Shown piece by piece: positions 59,930-64,000 of a DNA stretch of 64,000 nt; within the stretch, counting starts at the first letter, position 1; each line of letters starts with the position of its first letter. The translations under genes were made by a program, and so were the position numbers. The stretch is from Ambrosia x helenae (lineage: Eukaryota > Streptophyta > Magnoliopsida > Asterales > Asteraceae): assembly GCA_030844895.1 (NCBI GenBank), contig CM061233.1:33263126-33327125 (forward strand). Direction: 5' to 3'. The notes under the pieces were generated by a model that ran no database searches, had not been told where the DNA came from, and saw only the letters and a program-made list of their open reading frames with translations.

Positions 59930-61472
59930 CTTCTTCCGCATATTCTTCACGAGATGTGCCAATTGGCCTGACTTTATTGCATTTTCAATTTCCATCTTGA
60001 GGCTGTAACAATTGTCTGTTAGGTGCCCATAATCTTCGTGGTACTCACAGTACTTGGAGTTGTCGATGTTCCGTCTATCACGGCTAAGCTCTCATGGCTT
60101 TGGGAATTGGATCTGCTCTGTATTTAGGATCTCGGAGGGTGTCTTAGACAATGGGGTCCAATCATAATTCTTTCTTTGATGTCCCTTTTGATCACGGGAT
60201 CCTTTTGAACTCAGGAAGTTTCGCGCATCCTGCGCGAAAGAATATTTTCCTTCATCTGCTGTGCCAGAGATTCTGGACCAGACAGATTTCTTCCCTTTCC
60301 CTTTGTTATTGGAAGCCGCATGGTGAATTTTGTTCTGATGCATGCTTTTGTTACGATGAGAGGAACGCTCTGAAGACGCGTAAACTTTCACAGCTTCAAT
60401 CACTTCGTCCCAAGCAATGGGCACACCGTCCTTTTCAGTAAGGCACTTCATTAAATCCTCGTTTCTTACGCCGTGAATAAATGTTGCACAGGTAAGTTCT
60501 TCTCCGCATCCAAGTTGGAGAGCCTCTTTGTTGTACCTCACTATATAATCTTCCAACGGTTCATTCTCATGACGTGTGCATAACAGAATGTGCGCCTTAT
60601 CCTTCTCGTGTTTGCGTAAATGTGAAAAGTGATTCTTGAACTTTTTGATCAGATCATAAAAATCCACCAAGCTTCCAATGGGCGAACTTTCATACCAAAC
60701 TCTAGCTGCCCCTGTTAATGTTTGAACAAACAAGTGACACCAAGCTTGCACGGGTCAAAGTTTAGAGCTGCCCGCGCAATCGAAAGCATGTAGGTGATCG
60801 TCTGGATCATGTAGACCATCATATTTCCCAATCGTACTTAAGAGCTTGCATTCTTGAGGCATCGGGGCCAAAGCTATTCGTGCACAAAACTTTGACCTTT
60901 TTGCAAAGGTCTTTGGCCTGTAGGGCTTGTACAGATCATCATCTTTTGGTGCCGGATTGCTTGCAACCGATTTCGAGCGTTGTTTGCGATTGGAATCATG
61001 TTGGACCTCTTTTTCTCATATTCATAGCCATCGGGTTCCTCGTCCAGGGTGACGTGGTCCTGACCGCGAGTATTTCTACCACGGTCTCCACCACGTACCG
61101 CCTGACGAGGTCCCGTTGGACGACGGCCGTTGTTGTTTTCTGGAGGTGAGTCTGGATCGTCCTCCATTGTACCAAAACTTAAAGTCTTCTGAGCATTAAG
61201 TTTTTCCTTCTCAAGAACCATCTTCCGGTACTCTGCAATCGTTTTGGAGTTTTTCCTAGCTAACCACTCGTCCGGATCTACCGGAGACTGGTTATGTTGC
61301 TTCTTTTTCCACTTGATAATTCACCCCTGAGTGGGATGAATTGGAACATTGAAGATGGTTGTTTCTGTGTTACATTCTTTGTTATGGTGTTGGGTGCAAC
61401 ATCGTTGATATGGTTGTCAATCGTTGCATCAACCTCAGCAGTATTTTGGTTTGCACCATTCGAAGAAGCCAT
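59930..61472 (-). pseudogene. gag region of the Tat element
   Basis: Pieces in different frames: 61472-61278 (starts MASSNGANQN), 61221-60874 (Arg/Gly-rich, RGGDRGRNTRGQ), 60751-60092 (retrotransposon capsid core, LTGAARVWYES and NEPLEDYIVRYN) and about 60090-59940 with a knuckle-like CEYHEDYGHLTDNC. At least two frame shifts and several stops separate them. Capsid function is known for the family; this copy is dead. Confidence 0.7.
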
Positions 61473-61699
61473 GATTGCTAGTTTGAAAAATGAAAGAACC
61501 GATAGTGATGGCGTCAATGTAGAAACAAATAGCCTTACCTCTTGGAAGGGATGATAAGATTATTCTATTCCATAGGGTTGATCCTTCACTAGCAATCTTG
61601 GATGGAATGGCCTGCAAACAGGAGTGTGATGTGGGTAGGGATACGACTACACGAGTGGCGAAGCATGGTTTCGGAATCGGCGGGGGCCGAACTCAATTT

Positions 61700-61890
61700 T
61701 TTTATCGGTAGTGGAAAACGCAGATAATCAGTTTTTAGTGTTTGGGATTGCATTTTGAATCTTATTTTTAGATTATTGCGTTTTGAAAACGCAGATAATC
61801 AGTTTTTAGTGTTTTGGGATTGCGTTTTGAAAACGCAGATAATTAGTTTTTTAGGCTACCAAAACGCAATAATCTATAAGCAGCTCCACC
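61700..61890. repeat. Repeats of gaaaacgcagataatcagtt
   Basis: Three direct copies of aaaacgcagataat(c/t)agtttt at about 61707, 61786 and 61829, with intervening gattgcgttttg and a reverse-complement aaaacgcaataatc. The sequence folds on itself and probably represents a rearranged MITE. 61521-61699 shows nothing else recognised. Confidence 0.6.
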
Positions 61891-62074
61891 CCTGCTTTTC
61901 CAAAACGTATTATTTGTTTTGAATAATCAATCCCAAACACCCTCTTACATTCATCTACTCGGATGTAGATGCCTCTCTCTCATATTCAAAACTAAGGGCG
62001 TTAGTTGTATGAATGCAAACATATGAAATAAATTTAAACTAAGATTATGCTTTAATAAAGTTATGAAAGATTTC

Positions 62075-62479
62075 TGTAAGAATATATTTATATATTCTAA
62101 TTAAATGGCCCTTATAATCATTTATCTAATAAATGATCAATGACCTAAATACCCCTATTGGTTTAACTGGTCTTATGTGATGGACGTAATTACCCTTAAT
62201 GAACCATTAAATAGGGTTTCCCCTTGGATGTATATAAAGAGATTATTAGAAGAGGTTAAAGACTAATGAAACACCAATACTCTAAACCCTAATTCTCCTC
62301 TCTCCTCTCTAAAACTGAGATCCTTGATCTCCTTAGCCATCATAACTGTACACTTAAACGGAACCCGATCAGCATAACATCCATGGCATCATCTTCTCTC
62401 TCTGCCTTTACTGGGATAAACGGGTATGTATGATTTACTTTATAATGTTTCTGTATTATACTCAAACAATTGATCAACA
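62075..62479 (+). mobile_element. LTR fragment with TATA box (copia-like 5' LTR)
   Basis: tgtaagaatata ... attgatcaaca, 405 bp, followed by a primer-binding site. tatataaa at 62231-62238 serves as TATA box. After the site the leader continues to about 62700, but no gag follows before unrelated repeats, so it is a truncated 5' end. Confidence 0.6.
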
Positions 62480-62481
62480 TG

Positions 62482-62494
62482 TGGTATCAGAGCA
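62482..62494 (+). other. Primer-binding site after LTR 62075-62479
   Basis: tggtatcagagca, two bases after the LTR end; initiator-Met tRNA type. Confidence 0.75.
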
Positions 62495-62764
62495 GATATT
62501 GATTACATCAATTCTAATTCGATTTGCAAAATTAAATAATGATTTGATAAATATTGATTCTTGGTTTTGCAAAATTAATCGAAATCCTTAAAAGGATAAA
62601 AATCGAATCATTATAAGGATCTTCACTTTGTATTTTTTTTCGAAAAGACGGTCCTTTGATAGAATTACAGATCAAAAAAAAAAAAAAAATACAAAGCTTT
62701 TTGTATTTAGATTTAATTAATTGAATTGAAACTTTGACTTTAGAAAAGGATCAACATGATTTAC

Positions 62765-63215
62765 ACCGTGTTCCCGAGTTTTCTAACGGAAAGAAAAGAA
62801 GAGAAAGGAGATTTATGACAGAAAAGAACGGAAAGGAAAAGAAATATATAATTTTATTTTGTGTTCCCGAGTTCGAAGGAAAGGAAAAGAGAATAAAAAT
62901 TTTATGTGTTCCCGAGTTGAAAGGAAGGGAAAAGAAAGGTTTAATTTTACAATAATGCCCTTGTGGGGTGTTATATTTGATTAAATAGAAGGATAAAATA
63001 GTAAATGACAAAACATTTTAATTGATAACTTTCCCTTCCTTTCATTTCCTTCCATTTTGGAAGGAAGATTTTAAGCAATAACTTTCCCTCAACTTTCTCC
63101 CATTCTTTCCACTCCTTTTTTTTAATGAAACTCTGGAACACACTTATTTTTCACTTTCCCTTTAATTCCTTCACTTTCTTTTCAGTTCCTTCCTTTAATG
63201 AAACTCTGGAACACA
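62765..63215. repeat. Inverted-repeat cluster with gtgttcccgagtt ends
   Basis: The left side has three direct copies of gtgttcccgagtt followed by gaaaggaaagg-like purines (about 62768, 62861, 62909). The right side has two inverted counterparts, aaactctggaacac after pyrimidine-rich cctttcc stretches (about 63127 and 63200). The arms could pair. It looks like a MITE family whose ends have been multiplied. Confidence 0.6.
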
Positions 63216-63436
63216 GTGTTAGTGTATGTGTAGTGGTGGGGGGTTATGGGTATTAAAATATTAAAAAGTAATAGAAGGGGGGTTATGGAAAAAGAGGGTG
63301 TAGTGGGAAGGGGGGTTATGGAGGGTTATAAATGATTGGGTAATCATTGGTTAATTATTTATTTTCTTATTTAAATAATAATATTGATAAAAGAAATAAT
63401 AATAATAATAATAATAATAAACAAATAAAATAATAA

Positions 63437-63606
63437 AACGTTTGAATTTCAAATCCCCCCCCCAAACGTTTGAATTTCAAATCCCCCCCAAACATTTGAA
63501 TTTCAAAATTTCCCCCCAAACGTTTGAAATTCAAAATCCCCCCCCCCCCCCCCAAACGTTTAAATTTCAAATTTTGAATTTCAAACGTTTCCCCCCCCCA
63601 AACGGT
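63437..63606. repeat. AAACGTTTGAATTTCAAAT/poly-C minisatellite
   Basis: About five units of (a)aacgtttgaatttcaaa followed by C runs of 7 to 16, one unit inverted (ttgaatttcaaacgtttcccc near 63573). The frame on the opposite strand yields a Gly-rich repeat peptide, which I do not consider a gene. Such C/G runs are prone to assembly error. Confidence 0.8.
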
Positions 63607-63681
63607 CATATTTCTAACCCTATAAATACAACACCAAAACTGATTTTTCAGTCACACCTCCAATTCCTCATCCTCAAAACA

Positions 63682-64000
63682 ATGAATAATATGGCCGGTT
63701 TTCAACCAGGAGCTGCCGGACCGTCTAATGTCCGGCAGTACTCTCGCCGGGTCCGGGGACGGGGCCGCCCCCGGAGACTACCATTCACCTCCTTTCCTCC
63801 TCCTACTACTGCACAACCTCCTCTTCCTCCTCCCCCTCCTCCTCCACAACATTGGTTATATCCCCCTCCTCATGCTGCTGCTGCACAACCAACCTTTCCT
63901 CCTCTTGAAGCCGATGATGACTTCACGGATGAGGAAATGGTCTGGGCCATGGATTATGTCATGGCTGTTAGAGAAATGGACCGACTAATGTTGTCGGCCC
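63682..64000 (+). CDS. N-terminal part of an ORF in the Harbinger-like element (cut by window end)
   Basis: Open from ATG at 63682 to the last base (106 codons and more beyond). Composition: an Arg-rich patch (RRVRGRGRPRR, AT-hook-like) near residues 21-32, a Pro-rich stretch (about 37-65), then an acidic segment and a helix-prone end (DEEMVWAMDYVMAV). The ATG has a TATA-like box 61 bases upstream. It may be the start of the element's transposase or companion ORF; no transposase catalytic motif is in view. An overlapping frame (63728-63988) is a shadow. Confidence 0.45.
   Translation, partial: MNNMAGFQPGAAGPSNVRQYSRRVRGRGRPRRLPFTSFPPPTTAQPPLPPPPPPPQHWLYPPPHAAAAQPTFPPLEADDDFTDEEMVWAMDYVMAVREMDRLMLSA

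Larger units (their letters stand above)
57271..61520 (-). mobile_element. Truncated Tat-lineage Ty3/gypsy element, no LTRs
   Basis: Minus strand, gag to second RNase H: gag from a Met at 61472 to about 59930, protease 59715-59254, reverse transcriptase with first RNase H 59004-57811, and a second RNase H-type domain 57770-57292. The double RNase H is characteristic of the Tat (Ogre/Retand) branch. Integrase, both LTRs and the primer-binding site were not found. It is cut at about 57270 on one side and 61500-61640 on the other. Confidence 0.75.
63222..64000 (+). mobile_element. Left end of a PIF/Harbinger-like element
   Basis: Starts gtgtatgtgtagtggtgg after TTA (63219-63221). The first ~180 bp match, in reverse complement, the fragment at 47029-47217. 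After an (aat)n tract and the poly-C minisatellite there is a short leader with tataaata (63621) and an ORF at 63682. The element runs beyond the window, so class rests on end structure and the 3-bp target. Confidence 0.55.

Noticed and set aside
63367..63609. Gly-rich repeat protein on the minus strand
   Set aside because: It is the translation of a poly-C minisatellite.

Overview
The window is nuclear DNA from a flowering plant. Split genes with GT-AG introns, plant-specific protein families (DUF936, plant MuDR-derived and EHD proteins) and dense LTR retrotransposons, MITEs and SINEs all point that way. The repeat style (Sirevirus-type copia with a long third ORF, Tekay-type gypsy with 2.6 kb LTRs, TIR families with a 'gtaaactgccattttcgtcc' end) suggests a composite-family (Asteraceae) eudicot, but that assignment is inference. 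There are three apparently live host genes, two host-like or retroelement-derived pseudogenes, and roughly 60 percent mobile DNA.

Layout: 0-4.2 kb holds microsatellites and a minus-strand LTR with primer-binding site, disrupted by a hAT-type element with an 8-bp target duplication. 4.2-15.6 kb is a 5'-truncated, stop-riddled Sirevirus-like Ty1/copia element on the minus strand; a Tekay-like gypsy remnant with a 5-bp target duplication (AAGAT) sits inside its third ORF. 16.1-21.5 kb is a 17-exon 5'-nucleotidase (HAD family) gene on the plus strand. 22.0-23.3 kb is a Mutator-like non-autonomous element with 9-bp target duplications. 24.3-28.0 kb is a broken EHD (dynamin-like) gene whose exon is split by a 2.6 kb solo LTR; a second solo LTR lies at 28.4-30.2 kb. 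32.9-35.3 kb is a DUF936 gene preceded by four tandem ~166-bp repeats. 36.1-46.8 kb is a complete, very young Tekay-type Ty3/gypsy element with near-identical LTRs, inserted into a Harbinger-like MITE. 47.0-47.8 kb carries a Harbinger-type end, a complete SINE and an LTR with primer-binding site. 49.5-52.4 kb is a MuDR-derived, PB1-domain gene resembling the domesticated MUSTANG family. 52.8-55.1 kb is a decayed non-LTR reverse transcriptase with a C-terminal zinc finger and restriction-like endonuclease motif. 57.3-61.5 kb is a decayed Tat-lineage gypsy element on the minus strand. 62-64 kb has another LTR, an inverted-repeat cluster and the start of a PIF/Harbinger-like element running off the window.

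The host genes are unrelated and do not form a pathway. What ties the window together is nested insertion: at least five insertions can be ordered or defined by exact target-site duplications read from the sequence, and the youngest is the 10.7 kb Tekay element, whose LTRs differ at only about three bases plus one 40-bp deletion. I worked by eye without alignment tools, so exon edges are splice-motif based and identities are approximate.
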